Notes: generated by a model not told the origin, from the letters alone. Shown: positions 35,541 through 44,377, counted from the first letter of the stretch. The stretch is 64,000 bases of DNA from Pseudomonas oryzihabitans (GCF_007665395.1 NZ_VDND01000010.1:124001-188000), one strand, 5' to 3'. Program-made: numbers and translations.

Positions 35541-36062
35541 CTATTGCAGGACGAGGTTGGTGAACAATACCTGTTCGATGGCCGTCTGGCCGGTCAGTTT
35601 CTTCGCCAGCTCCTGAACCTTGCTGGTCGCCTGCTGGCGCAGCATTTCCTTGCCGACCGGGGTGATCAGGCTATTGAAGTCCTGCCCGGAGAAGAGCATG
35701 ACCAGCTGGTTGCGGACCTGGGGCAGTTGCGCCTTGAGCGCATCCATCTGCGCCTGGTCACGTCCCATCAGGGTGACCGTCACCTGCATGTAGCGCTGGC
35801 GACCCTCGGCGTTGTAGTTGACCACGAAGGCCGGTACCAACGCCTGGTAGACCGCCGCCAGGTGCACCGGCGCCGCCGGCGCGGCTGCCGCCGCGTGTTC
35901 CGGCTCGGCGCCCTTCTTGCCGAGCAGGAACCAGGTCGCGCCCACCGAGGCGCCGATGACCAGCAGCAGGGCCACGACGATGATGATGATGAGCTTGAGC
36001 TTGCCTTTGCCCTTGCCTTCCGCGGCGGCACCCTCTGCCGCGGGCGCCTGCTTCTTCGCCAT
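35541..36062 (-). CDS. fliL: Flagellar basal body-associated protein FliL
   Basis: This 173-residue protein starts at ATG 36062 (MAKKQAPAAEG); the frame is open 11 codons further but without a ribosome site. A Lys/Gly/Ala-rich tail leads to one membrane helix (LIIIIVVALLLVIGASVGATWFLL) and a periplasmic domain (VVNYNAEGRQRYMQVTVTLMGRD) that encircles stator units. It heads fliLMNOPQR-flhB, and a strong stem-loop lies just upstream. Confidence 0.95.
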   Translation of the reverse strand: MAKKQAPAAEGAAAEGKGKGKLKLIIIIVVALLLVIGASVGATWFLLGKKGAEPEHAAAAAPAAPVHLAAVYQALVPAFVVNYNAEGRQRYMQVTVTLMGRDQAQMDALKAQLPQVRNQLVMLFSGQDFNSLITPVGKEMLRQQATSKVQELAKKLTGQTAIEQVLFTNLVLQ

Positions 36063-36089
36063 AGATGCTCGACCGAATCCTGTGCCAGG

Positions 36090-36112
36090 CGTCACTCTCC
36101 ACGAGTGACGCA
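36090..36112. other. Stem-loop between fliK and fliL
   Basis: Perfect nine-base arms GCGTCACTC/GAGTGACGC enclose a five-base loop, 28 bases upstream of the fliL ATG. No T run follows on either strand, so it does not look like an efficient terminator. It may be an attenuator, a processing site or an operator. Confidence 0.5.
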
Positions 36113-36187
36113 GCTAACTTATTGATACGAAGGGGATATAGCAGGTACAGCGAGGACTGTCACCTGGCGCCCGGCAGCTCGTTGGCC

Positions 36188-37591
36188 TCAGGCGTAGTAG
36201 TCGACCAGGCTGCGGGCCGCCAGGCTGGTGGTGCCGCGGGTCTCCGCCACGCTGGCCACCGGCTCCTCTTCGCTGCCCCCGGCGACGCCGCCACGTCCCC
36301 GCCGCGAGCCCTCCTGCTGGGTACCCTGCTGCGCCTGCTGCCAGCCCTGACCGGACGACTGGTCGGAGACGTTGACGTTGGCCAGGTTCATGCCCTGCTG
36401 GGCGAAGAGTTCGCGCAGCCGCTGGCTGCCATTGTCCAGGGCCTCCCGGACGTCGGCATGGGGACTGGCGAAGGTGACCTGGGTCTGGTCCTGGGTCATG
36501 TCGATGCGGACCTCCAGCTTGCCCAGCTGCGCTGGCTCCATCTGGATGTCGGCAGTCTTGAGGTTCTGGCTGGACATCCACATGACCTTGTCCACCACCG
36601 CCTCGCTGAAATTGCCGGCCTGGGGATTGAGGGCCTGGCCAGGCGCCGTGGCGGTGACCGGGCGAGCGGTTGCCGCCGGCGTACTGAGCGCCTGCGACAG
36701 GGCCGTGAGCTTGTCGGCGAAGGCCTCGCTCTTGCTCGGCACGGCGGCGTCCTTGGTGTCGCTGGAGTCCAGGGTCGCGACCAGGGCCGCGCTGGCGGCC
36801 TGGTCGGCCCCGGGAACGGGCGCCCCATCGCCTGGCAGCAGGCCCTGTAGCTGGGTCGCCGCCAGGTTGTTGGCGGCGTTGCCCGCCTTGCCGGCCTCGC
36901 CCTGACCGGGTGCTAGCTGGCCGAGCAGTTGCGCCAGACCATCGGCCTGGGCCGCCTGGTCACCGGGCTGGGCCGTGGTGGCCGCGGGGCCGGTCGCGAC
37001 GCCGGCGCTGGCCTGGGTGCCCCCGGTCACCGCCGTGCCCAGGAGCATGGCCGGATCGAGGGTGGGCGTGTCGGTGGTGGTGACCGCGCCGGCCGTCGCC
37101 GTGGTAGCGGGCGCCGGTGCTGCCGCGGCGGGGGTCGCCGTTGGCGGGAACTGGCCGGTCATGCCGAGCAGGAACAGCGGATCCAGTACCGCCGTAGCGG
37201 GCTGCTGGGGATTGTCGCCCTCGGCCACCGGCAAGGCCTTGCCGGTATCGTCGGCAGCGGTTGCCGGCGGCTGATCGCTCGTTGCCGCCGCATCCGCCGG
37301 TGACTTGGCGTCCGCGTTACGGTCGTCATCGGCGGAGCGCTTGACGTGATCGTCGCCGTCCCGCGCGCGCGCGGCGTCGCCCTGGCGCGTCTGGCTCGCA
37401 GCCTTGGCGTCGTTGGGGTCACGCGGCTTCTCGCTGCGCGCGCTCTCCCGGGGTTGCTCCTGGGCGAAGACATCGGCGAAGCGCTCCTGCGCGGCTGGAC
37501 GATCCTGCGCGGAAGGTGTCTTGACGGTGCCCCGGCCGGCAGTGACGGCGGAGGTCGTGGTGTTCAACAGGAAATCGGGCACGACGGCCAT
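36188..37591 (-). CDS. fliK: Flagellar hook-length control protein FliK
   Basis: This 467-residue exported ruler protein has a long low-complexity Ala/Thr/Asp-rich N-terminal part and a conserved C-terminal substrate-switch domain (DIQMEPAQLGKLEVRIDMTQDQTQVTFASPHADVREAL, within about 340-400). The family diverges rapidly outside that domain. It has its own sigma-54 type promoter and a 125-base gap to fliL, so it may be transcribed separately from the early fliE-J genes. The start ATG is 37591 (MAVVPDFLL). Confidence 0.94.
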   Translation of the reverse strand: MAVVPDFLLNTTTSAVTAGRGTVKTPSAQDRPAAQERFADVFAQEQPRESARSEKPRDPNDAKAASQTRQGDAARARDGDDHVKRSADDDRNADAKSPADAAATSDQPPATAADDTGKALPVAEGDNPQQPATAVLDPLFLLGMTGQFPPTATPAAAAPAPATTATAGAVTTTDTPTLDPAMLLGTAVTGGTQASAGVATGPAATTAQPGDQAAQADGLAQLLGQLAPGQGEAGKAGNAANNLAATQLQGLLPGDGAPVPGADQAASAALVATLDSSDTKDAAVPSKSEAFADKLTALSQALSTPAATARPVTATAPGQALNPQAGNFSEAVVDKVMWMSSQNLKTADIQMEPAQLGKLEVRIDMTQDQTQVTFASPHADVREALDNGSQRLRELFAQQGMNLANVNVSDQSSGQGWQQAQQGTQQEGSRRGRGGVAGGSEEEPVASVAETRGTTSLAARSLVDYYA

Positions 37592-37625
37592 GGAATGCTC
37601 CGAATGACGGGTTTTCCGATATCTA

Positions 37626-37640
37626 GCAAGTTGCGCGCCA
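37626..37640 (-). promoter_or_regulatory. Sigma-54 (RpoN) promoter of fliK
   Basis: The minus strand reads TGGCGC-N5-TTGC, one change from the -24/-12 consensus with exact spacing. The predicted start is about 25 bases upstream of the fliK ATG. It sits between the stop of the Hpt gene and fliK. In P. aeruginosa fliK is RpoN-dependent through FleR. Confidence 0.75.
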
Positions 37641-37669
37641 GTCGAAACCGCCAGGGCTTTGACGAGGAT

Positions 37670-38026
37670 TCAGGGAGCGTAGCGTTGCCGCTCGACCCTG
37701 AACAGAATGCGGACGACGGCGAACTCGCGCTCCATGGCGGACACGCCCATGGCCAGTTCGGCCGTGGCGGCCCGGCGGCGCGCGCCCTCCTCCACGTCCC
37801 GACACAATTCCGCCAGCGGCATGGCGCCCATATTGCCGGCCGAGCCCTTGAAACTGTGCGCCAGCTGACGAACCTGCTCGGCATCGTTGGCGATCACGCT
37901 GCGCTTGAGGTCGGCGAGTCGCTCCTCGCAATCGAGGAGGAAGGTGTCGATGAGACCGGGATACTCCTCCTCCATGCAGTCGCGCAGGGCGGCGAGGGTT
38001 TCCGGATCGAGATGCGAAGAAAACAT
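37670..38026 (-). CDS. Hpt domain-containing phosphotransfer protein
   Basis: The 118-residue protein is a single histidine-phosphotransfer domain with the phospho-accepting His in LAHSFKGSAGNMGA. The start is ATG 38026 (MFSSHLD); a GTG four codons earlier is possible. It sits between fliJ and fliK, where other pseudomonads carry an Hpt gene together with an HsbR-type PP2C response regulator and an HsbA-type STAS anti-anti-sigma gene. Those two partners are absent here. By analogy with HptB, it probably relays phosphate from hybrid kinases to a regulator encoded elsewhere that affects FlgM or motility. Confidence 0.88.
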   Translation of the reverse strand: MFSSHLDPETLAALRDCMEEEYPGLIDTFLLDCEERLADLKRSVIANDAEQVRQLAHSFKGSAGNMGAMPLAELCRDVEEGARRRAATAELAMGVSAMEREFAVVRILFRVERQRYAP

Positions 38027-38077
38027 CGAGACTCTCACTGACGACGGGGCGAAGGACGGAAGCCGCCAGCCCAGGAC

Positions 38078-38521
38078 CTAGAGATAGGCCGAGCGCGCCC
38101 GCTGGGCATACTCGTCCATCTGCTTCTGCTCGCGCTTGTCCTCGACCAGGCGCTGCTCCTGCTTGTAGCGCTCGACCAGCTTGCGCAGGCCTTCGAGGCG
38201 GGCGTAGCGCTCCTGCCACTGGGTCCGGGCCTTGGCCACCACGTCACGGTGCCACTGGGCATTGCGCTCCTGCTGCCCGATGGCTTCTTCCAGCTGGCTG
38301 AGAAAGCGCTGGTAACCGATCAGCCACTGCCCGGTGACGCCACGGCTGCCGTTGGTCACCAACCGCTGCTGATAGTCTTCGCGATAGCGCTGCAATTCAC
38401 CCAGCTTGAATTCGGCCTGGGCCAGTTGCTGCTGGCACTGCCCAAGGCGCTGGGCGGCGTCGCGCTCCTCGCGCTCGCTCATCTCCACCACCGGACCCAG
38501 ACGCTCGGCTCTGCCCTTCAT
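38078..38521 (-). CDS. fliJ: Flagellar export chaperone FliJ
   Basis: This 147-residue protein is essentially one long coiled coil, with many Gln/Glu/Arg heptads from about residue 12 to 140 (MSEREERDAAQRLGQCQQQL and later KLVERYKQEQRLVEDKREQ). FliJ sits in the FliI hexamer like a gamma subunit and helps recycle chaperones. It is six bases after fliI, and the following Hpt gene is 51 bases on. Identification rests on position plus coiled-coil architecture and size. Confidence 0.93.
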   Translation of the reverse strand: MKGRAERLGPVVEMSEREERDAAQRLGQCQQQLAQAEFKLGELQRYREDYQQRLVTNGSRGVTGQWLIGYQRFLSQLEEAIGQQERNAQWHRDVVAKARTQWQERYARLEGLRKLVERYKQEQRLVEDKREQKQMDEYAQRARSAYL

Positions 38522-38527
38522 GATCTA

Positions 38528-39874
38528 TCAGCCTCCCAATACGGCTTGGAGATTGGCGGAACTCTGCTCCAGCGACTCGCTCTCGCGCAGGCCCTGGCGC
38601 AGGAACTGCTGCATCGGGGCGTAGCGGGCGATGGCCAGATCGGTTTCGGCGTTCCCGCCGGGCACATAGGCACCGACGCTGAGCAGGTCCTTGGCCTGCT
38701 GGTAGAGCGACCAGAGCTGCTTGACGCGCTGGGCGTTGCGCAGGTGCTCAGGGCTGACCACCTGGGGCATCACCCGGCTGATGGACGCCTCGATATCGAT
38801 CGCTGGATAGTGACCTTCCTCGGCCAGCCGCCGCGACAGCACGAAGTGCCCATCCAGCACACCCCGCGCCGAGTCGGCGATGGGGTCCTGCTGGTCGTCG
38901 CCTTCCGAAAGCACAGTATAGAACGCCGTAATCGAACCCCCACCCTTTTCCGCATTGCCGGCGCGCTCCACCAGCCGCGGCAGCTTGGCGAACACCGACG
39001 GCGGATAGCCCTTGGTGGCCGGCGGCTCGCCGATGGCCAGGGCGATCTCCCGCTGCGCCTGGGCATAGCGGGTCAAGGAATCCATCAGCAGCAGGACATT
39101 CTTGCCCTTGTCGCGGAAGTATTCGGCGATGCGGGTGCAGTACATGGCGGCACGCAGGCGCAGCAAGGGCGCATCGTCCGCCGGCGAGGCCACCACCACC
39201 GCTCGCTTGATGCCCTCCTCGCCGAGGATGTGCTCGATGAATTCCTTCACCTCGCGACCCCGTTCGCCGATCAGCCCGACGACGATGATCTCGGCCTTGG
39301 TCAGCCGGGTCATCATGCCGAGCAGCACGCTCTTGCCCACGCCGGTACCGGCGAACAGGCCGAGGCGCTGGCCACGGCCCACCGTCAACAAACCGTTGAT
39401 GCTGCGGATGCCCACATCCAGCGGCTCGCTGATGGGTTCGCGCTTGAGCGGGTTGATGGTGGGCCCATCCATCGGCACCCAGTCTTCGGCGCGCATGCGG
39501 CCCTTGCCGTCCAGCGCATTGCCCAGGCCATCGAGCACCCGCCCGAGCATCGACATGCCCATGGGCAGGCGGCCGGTGTCCGGCACCGGGACGACGCGAG
39601 CGCCGGGCGCGATGCCGGCCAGGCTGCCCACCGGCATGAGAAAGGTCTTGTTGCCATTGAAGCCCATCACCTCGGCTTCGACTTCCACCGGCTGGTAGCC
39701 ACCGCCATTGATCAGTCGGCAGCGACTGCCCACGGCGGCACGCAGGCCTTCGGCCTCCAGGGTCAGGCCGACCATGCGCAGCAGGCGGCCTTCGATCACC
39801 GGCTGCTGCTCGACGCGGATGGCTTCATCGTAGCCGCCAAGACGGCGTTCGAAACTCAGACGCTCAAGACGCAT
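38528..39874 (-). CDS. fliI: Flagellum-specific ATPase FliI
   Basis: This 448-residue F1-beta-like ATPase powers type III export. Walker A GTGVGKSVLL, Walker B NVLLLMDSLTR and the GYPPSVFAKLPRLVERAGN segment are intact. The start ATG 39874 (MRLERLSFE) has GAGG nine bases upstream and matches P. aeruginosa FliI. An ATG three codons earlier has no spacing for a ribosome site. It overlaps the fliH stop by 11 bases, implying coupled translation. Confidence 0.97.
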   Translation of the reverse strand: MRLERLSFERRLGGYDEAIRVEQQPVIEGRLLRMVGLTLEAEGLRAAVGSRCRLINGGGYQPVEVEAEVMGFNGNKTFLMPVGSLAGIAPGARVVPVPDTGRLPMGMSMLGRVLDGLGNALDGKGRMRAEDWVPMDGPTINPLKREPISEPLDVGIRSINGLLTVGRGQRLGLFAGTGVGKSVLLGMMTRLTKAEIIVVGLIGERGREVKEFIEHILGEEGIKRAVVVASPADDAPLLRLRAAMYCTRIAEYFRDKGKNVLLLMDSLTRYAQAQREIALAIGEPPATKGYPPSVFAKLPRLVERAGNAEKGGGSITAFYTVLSEGDDQQDPIADSARGVLDGHFVLSRRLAEEGHYPAIDIEASISRVMPQVVSPEHLRNAQRVKQLWSLYQQAKDLLSVGAYVPGGNAETDLAIARYAPMQQFLRQGLRESESLEQSSANLQAVLGG

Positions 39875-40643
39875 GGGGGGCATCCTCGATATCGATGTGC
39901 AGATCGGCTTCCTGCGGCTGGGTCGCCTGGTGGCGCTGCTGTTCGGCCAGCTGCGTCAATGCCTGGGTCAGGCGGGTCTCGATGCTGGCGTCGATGACGC
40001 TGCTCTCGGTCTCGATCCGGCAACCGCCAGGCATCAGGGTCTCGTCCTCAAGGATGCGCCATTTTTCCTCGTGGCGGTCACGCAGGGCCTTCATCAACTC
40101 GAAGTCCTGGGGGCTGACCTGGATACGGATGTTCTCGGCACCCATGGGCAGCAGCTTCAGCGCCGTGCGCACCACCTGAACCAACTGACTGGAGTCTAGC
40201 GTGAGTTCGCGCTGGATGACTTCGCGGGTGATGTGGCGGACCAGCTGCACCATGCCGGCCTCCAGCGCCTGGTCCTGCTCGCCGATAGGATCGAGCAAAT
40301 GACTCATCAGGGTTTCCAGGCTGGCCAGCCGGGCGGTCAGCGCCGCCTCGGCCTCCTGGCGTGCCTTGATCTGGCCGGCGTGGTAGCCGTCACGCTCGCC
40401 GGTGCCGAAGCCTTCGTTGTAGGCTTCCTGGCGGATCGCCTCCAGCTCTTCGAGGGTGATCGGCTGGACCTCTTCGACCGGCACCTCCTCGATCTGGGGT
40501 TCCGGTTGGGGCTCGGGTTCGACAGCGGCGGGCGCAGCCACTACGTCGGGCTCGTCGAAGCTGTCGAAGGCTGGCAGTCGCCAGACATCGACCGCTTCCA
40601 GGTCCCGCGCCCTGATCAGTTCGCTCGCCGCTTCTTTGCTCAT
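39864..40643 (-). CDS. fliH: Flagellar assembly protein FliH
   Basis: This 259-residue cytoplasmic protein negatively regulates FliI and tethers it to FliN. The N-terminal half contains Pro/Glu-rich sequence (EPEPQPEPQIEEVPVEEV) and a helical region. The C-terminal domain carries EVIQRELTLDSSQLVQVVRTALKLLP, typical of FliH/YscL. It is about 67 bases downstream of fliG and overlaps fliI. Sequence conservation is modest, as usual for the family. Confidence 0.94.
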   Translation of the reverse strand: MSKEAASELIRARDLEAVDVWRLPAFDSFDEPDVVAAPAAVEPEPQPEPQIEEVPVEEVQPITLEELEAIRQEAYNEGFGTGERDGYHAGQIKARQEAEAALTARLASLETLMSHLLDPIGEQDQALEAGMVQLVRHITREVIQRELTLDSSQLVQVVRTALKLLPMGAENIRIQVSPQDFELMKALRDRHEEKWRILEDETLMPGGCRIETESSVIDASIETRLTQALTQLAEQQRHQATQPQEADLHIDIEDAPHAS

Positions 40644-40710
40644 TACCTGTCCGTCAGAAAACCGCTACTAACCAGACCTTAGCAAAGCGCAGGCCAATCC
40701 CCGCAAGCCG

Positions 40711-41721
40711 TCAGACCATTTCCTCGCCGCCCTTGCCACCGAGCACGATCTCGCCGGCATCGGCCATGCGCCGGGCCACGGCCAGCACCTCTTTCTGCGC
40801 CCCTTCCACCTCGGACAGCCGAACCGGCCCCTTGGCTTCCAGGTCGTCACGCAGCAGCTCGGCCGCGCGCTTGGACATGTTGCGGAAAAACTTCTCCTTG
40901 ATACCCTCGTCGGCGCCCTTGAGCGCCAGCACCAGCACATCGGAAGACACCTCGCGCAACAGCGCCTGGATGCCACGGTCGTCGACGTCGGACAGGTTGT
41001 CGAAGACGAACATCAGGTCCTCGATCTGTCCCGACAGATCCTGGTCCGCGTCGCGGATCGCATCCATCAGCGGGCCTTCGACCGAGCTGTCCAGGTAGTT
41101 CATGATGTCGGCCGCGCGCTTGACACCGCCCAGGGCGGTGCGGGTGGTGCTGGCACTGCCGGAGAACTGCTTCTCCAGGATCAGGTTCAGCTCCTTGAGC
41201 GCCGCCGGTTGCACGGTGTTCAGCGAGGAGACGCGCAGGACGATGTCCAGCCGCACCTTGTGATCGAAATGCCCGAGGACTTCGGCCGCCTGGTCGGGAT
41301 CCAGGTAGGCCACCACGATGGCCTGGATCTGCGGATGCTCGTAGCGGATCACGTCCGCCACCGCCCGCGGCTCCATCCATTTCAGGCTGTCCAGGCCACT
41401 GGTGTTCCCCCCCAACAGGATCCGGTCGATCAGGCCGCTGGCCTTGTCCTCGCCCAGGGCCTGGGTCAGCATCTTGCGGATGTAGCCATCGGCGCCGACG
41501 CCCAGACTGGTCTGGTCGCCCACCACCTCGATGAAGTCGCCCAGCACCCGCTCGACCTGCTCGCGGTTGACGTTGCGCATCTGGGCCATGGCGGTCCCGA
41601 CCTTCTGCACTTCCTTGGGCCCCATGTGGCGCAGGATCTGCGCGGCATCGGCCTCACCCAGCGACAGGAGGAAGATGGCGGCCTTCTCGACCTTGGAAAG
41701 TTGCGCGTCATTCGTCGCCAT
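40711..41721 (-). CDS. fliG: Flagellar motor switch protein FliG
   Basis: This 336-residue rotor protein generates torque with the stators. It has the N-terminal FliF-binding domain (KVEKAAIFLLSLGEADAAQILRHMG), a middle EHPQ motif (RYEHPQIQAIVVAYLDP) and the C-terminal torque helix with charged residues (DDRGIQALLREVSSDVLVLALKGADEGIKEKFF). The start overlaps the fliF stop by 14 bases. Confidence 0.98.
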   Translation of the reverse strand: MATNDAQLSKVEKAAIFLLSLGEADAAQILRHMGPKEVQKVGTAMAQMRNVNREQVERVLGDFIEVVGDQTSLGVGADGYIRKMLTQALGEDKASGLIDRILLGGNTSGLDSLKWMEPRAVADVIRYEHPQIQAIVVAYLDPDQAAEVLGHFDHKVRLDIVLRVSSLNTVQPAALKELNLILEKQFSGSASTTRTALGGVKRAADIMNYLDSSVEGPLMDAIRDADQDLSGQIEDLMFVFDNLSDVDDRGIQALLREVSSDVLVLALKGADEGIKEKFFRNMSKRAAELLRDDLEAKGPVRLSEVEGAQKEVLAVARRMADAGEIVLGGKGGEEMV

Positions 41722-43516
41722 TGATCCAATCCTTCACTACCTGGGCGACACGGCCCGGATCATCGTTGACCAGCTGCTTGATGGCGGTCAGTTGAGCGTC
41801 GTACCCCTCGCTCGGGCTAGGCAGCAGCAGCGGCGCCGGACCGGCCAGGCTCACCTTGTCATCGGCCAGGTCATCCGCCAGGCCATCCAGACCACCCGCC
41901 CCCAGGGCACCGGCGCCACCGGCTGCGGCCAGGGCCGCGGCGTCCTTGGTGTTGCCACCCGACAGGTTCTTCAGGACCGGGCGCAGTACCCCGAAGACTA
42001 GCACCAGGATGAAGAGTACACCGAGGGCCTGCTTGACCACGCCCCAGAACCAGGACTGCTGGTAGAAGGGAATGCTCTCGATCTCCTCCGGCTGGACCGG
42101 CGCGAAGGGCGCGTTGATCACGCTCACGCTGTCGCCCCGACTGGCATCGAAACCCACGGCATCCTGCACCAGGCGGGTGAAGCGCGCCAGGTCCTCGGTG
42201 GTCCAGGGCTGGTGACTCAGCTTGCCGGCCGCATCGACCTTGACCTGATCGTCCAGTACCACGGCGACGGAAAGTCGACGCAGCCGGCCCTGCTGTTGCC
42301 GGGTATAGCTGATGCTGCGGTCCAGCTCGTAGTTGCGGGTGTTCTGCTCACGCTTGTCGGTCGGGTACGGCAGGGTGGCCGGCAGGCTGGTCTTGCTGTC
42401 GTAGATGTACTGGTCGTTGGCGTCGCGCAGCGGCTGGCCGGGTGCGATGTAGTTGCTGCCACCACCCTGGGCGCCGGCCTTTTCCGGGGTCGAGGACGGT
42501 CCGGGCGGCTGGTTCGACAGTGCCCCTGGCACGCCCTGGGCGCCACCGCCGGAGGTCTGGCGCTGCTCGCTGTTCTGTTGCTCGCTGCGCAGGGCCGGCT
42601 GATCGGGATTGAACTGCTCCGAGGTCGACTCCACGGCATTGAAGTCCACGTCGGCGGCCACTTCCGCTTTGAAGCGACCGCTGCCCACGACCGGCTGCAT
42701 GATGTTCTGCACGCGCTGGGTCAGGGAGCCTTCCATCTTGCGGGTGTAGTCGAGTTGCTTGCCGGCGATGGACAGCTCCGACAGGTTCTGCTGGTCGGAC
42801 AGCAGCTGGCCCTTCTGGTCGACGATGGTGACCTGGGACTTGTCCAGTTCCGGCACGCTGGTGGCGACCAGATTGATGATGGCCATGACCTGGCCGGCGT
42901 CCAGGGTACGGCCGGGGTACATCTCGACCAGTACCGAGGCGCTCGGCTTGCGCTCGTCACGGACGAACACCGAACTCTTCGGGATCGCCAGGTGCACGCG
43001 GGCGCCCTTGATGTTGTTGAGGCTGGAGATGGTACGGGCCAGCTCGCCTTCCAGGCTGCGCCGATAGTTGGCGGCTTCCATGAACTGGCTGGTGCCCAGC
43101 GGCTGCTCCTTGTCCAGCAGCTCGAAGCCGACATTGCCGTCGGCAGGGGTGATGCCGGCAGCCGCCATCTTCATGCGGGCCCGGCCCAGGTCATCGGCCT
43201 TGACCAGCAGGGCACCGGAATTGGGGTCGACCTTGTAGCCGATGTCCGCCGCGCCCAGGGCCTGCAGCACCTGGTTGGCGTCCAGGCCGGTCATGCTGGT
43301 GTACAGCGGGCGATAATCGGGCTGCTGGGTCCAGAGCACCACGGCGAAACCCAGGGCGACACTAGCGGCCAGGCCGACCAGCAGGCCCAGCTGACGCAGC
43401 AGCGGCATGTCGGAGAGATTGTCGAGGAAGCTGAGGCCCAGCAGCGACTTCTTGGGCTTGTCTTCGGCCTCGGGTTTGGTCGTGGGGACGGGGGCGTTGG
43501 TAAGAGCGTCAGCCAT
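41708..43516 (-). CDS. fliF: Flagellar MS-ring protein FliF
   Basis: This 602-residue protein has two membrane helices (about 40-62 and 475-497) flanking a large periplasmic ring-building region (VDPNSGALLVKADDLGRARMKMA, GARVHLAIPKSSVFVRDERKPSASV). The cytoplasmic tail binds FliG. It forms the MS ring, the first flagellar structure assembled. It is 14 bases after fliE and overlaps fliG, continuing the fliEFGHIJ operon. Confidence 0.98.
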   Translation of the reverse strand: MADALTNAPVPTTKPEAEDKPKKSLLGLSFLDNLSDMPLLRQLGLLVGLAASVALGFAVVLWTQQPDYRPLYTSMTGLDANQVLQALGAADIGYKVDPNSGALLVKADDLGRARMKMAAAGITPADGNVGFELLDKEQPLGTSQFMEAANYRRSLEGELARTISSLNNIKGARVHLAIPKSSVFVRDERKPSASVLVEMYPGRTLDAGQVMAIINLVATSVPELDKSQVTIVDQKGQLLSDQQNLSELSIAGKQLDYTRKMEGSLTQRVQNIMQPVVGSGRFKAEVAADVDFNAVESTSEQFNPDQPALRSEQQNSEQRQTSGGGAQGVPGALSNQPPGPSSTPEKAGAQGGGSNYIAPGQPLRDANDQYIYDSKTSLPATLPYPTDKREQNTRNYELDRSISYTRQQQGRLRRLSVAVVLDDQVKVDAAGKLSHQPWTTEDLARFTRLVQDAVGFDASRGDSVSVINAPFAPVQPEEIESIPFYQQSWFWGVVKQALGVLFILVLVFGVLRPVLKNLSGGNTKDAAALAAAGGAGALGAGGLDGLADDLADDKVSLAGPAPLLLPSPSEGYDAQLTAIKQLVNDDPGRVAQVVKDWINGDE

Positions 43517-43530
43517 GGTCTAGACCGTCC

Positions 43531-43872
43531 TCAAATCGACATTTGCATGATGTCTTGGTACGCCTGCACAAACTTGTTGCGTACCTGGGTCAAGGCCTGC
43601 ACGGATACGCTGGCCTTCTGCGAAGCGATCATGACCTGGGTGAGGTCGACGCCGCCCTGGCCGAGTTCGAAAGCCTTGGCCATCTCGCCAGCGGTCTGCT
43701 GGGTCTCGTTAACCGAGCCGACGGCCTTGCTGAGCATGTCGGCGAAGCTCGGGCCCTGGACCTGCTCCGCACCGGCAGCGGGTGCAACCACGGCTTTCGA
43801 CCGGGCCATGGCTTCGGTCTGCATGGAACGCATTTCCAGCATCAACCGATTGAACTCGACACCTTGAACCAT
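43531..43872 (-). CDS. fliE: Flagellar hook-basal body protein FliE
   Basis: This 113-residue protein links the MS ring to the rod. The conserved C-terminus LTQVMIASQKASVSVQALTQVRNKFVQAYQDIMQM is diagnostic, and the N-terminal half is variable. It is the first gene of fliEFGHIJ and has a near-perfect sigma-54 promoter about 60 bases upstream. In P. aeruginosa fleQSR lie upstream of fliE; here the next gene is comEA. Confidence 0.97.
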   Translation of the reverse strand: MVQGVEFNRLMLEMRSMQTEAMARSKAVVAPAAGAEQVQGPSFADMLSKAVGSVNETQQTAGEMAKAFELGQGGVDLTQVMIASQKASVSVQALTQVRNKFVQAYQDIMQMSI

Positions 43873-43930
43873 TTGCTCTGCTCCTCTGGTACGGGAAATT
43901 GACGCCGTACCCGCTCGTGCCAGAGATAGA

Positions 43931-43945
43931 GCAATGCCTGTGCCA
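43931..43945 (-). promoter_or_regulatory. Sigma-54 (RpoN) promoter of fliEFGHIJ
   Basis: The minus strand reads TGGCAC-N5-TTGC followed by T, a perfect match to the -24/-12 consensus. The predicted start is about 12 bases downstream, giving a leader of about 48 bases to the fliE ATG. Confidence 0.88.
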
Positions 43946-44015
43946 GAACTGGAAAGTCCTGTTAAAACAGTTGGTTAGGAAGTCGCGAAGACGGCAGGCT
44001 AAAGTTTCGCGACAT

Positions 44016-44318
44016 TCAGTCGACCGTCAGCAGGGCGCGGTTGCGTTGCAGCAAGGCCTTGCCGATGCCCTTGACCTCGAGCAGCTCATCCACCGACGCA
44101 AAGGCGCCATGGGTCTGGCGGTGGTCGACGATGGCTTGGGCCTTGACTGCGCCGATGCCCCGCAACCGTTGCAGCGCGGTGACGTCGGCCAGATTGATGT
44201 TCAGCGGCTCCTGAGGGACGCTCGCCGCCGGCGTGGCGGCCAGGCTATCAGTGGGTTCGCAGGCGCTGGTCCAGGGACTGAGCACGGCCAGCAGCACGAA
44301 CATCCAGACGAATCTCAT
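44016..44318 (-). CDS. ComEA-like helix-hairpin-helix DNA-binding protein
   Basis: The 100-residue protein has a signal peptide or lipoprotein-like N-terminus (MRFVWMFVLLAVLSPWTSAC) and a ComEA domain with two helix-hairpin-helix motifs (INLADVTALQRLRGIGAVKAQAI and FASVDELLEVKGIGKALL). ComEA proteins bind incoming DNA in the periplasm during natural transformation. In P. aeruginosa a similar small gene (PA3140) lies next to wbpM; here rmlBACD separates the two. ATG 44318 is preferred over a start seven codons upstream. Confidence 0.9.
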   Translation of the reverse strand: MRFVWMFVLLAVLSPWTSACEPTDSLAATPAASVPQEPLNINLADVTALQRLRGIGAVKAQAIVDHRQTHGAFASVDELLEVKGIGKALLQRNRALLTVD

Positions 44319-44377
44319 CGCGGAACCTCCCTGTTCCACCCTTGGATTCGGCCAGCTTAGCGTGCCCGATCAGGCTG

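Noticed and set aside
36073..36092. TGGCAC on the minus strand upstream of fliL as a sigma-54 promoter
   Set aside because: The -12 element is missing (TCGG instead of TTGC), and the spacing would put the start site inside the fliL start codon.
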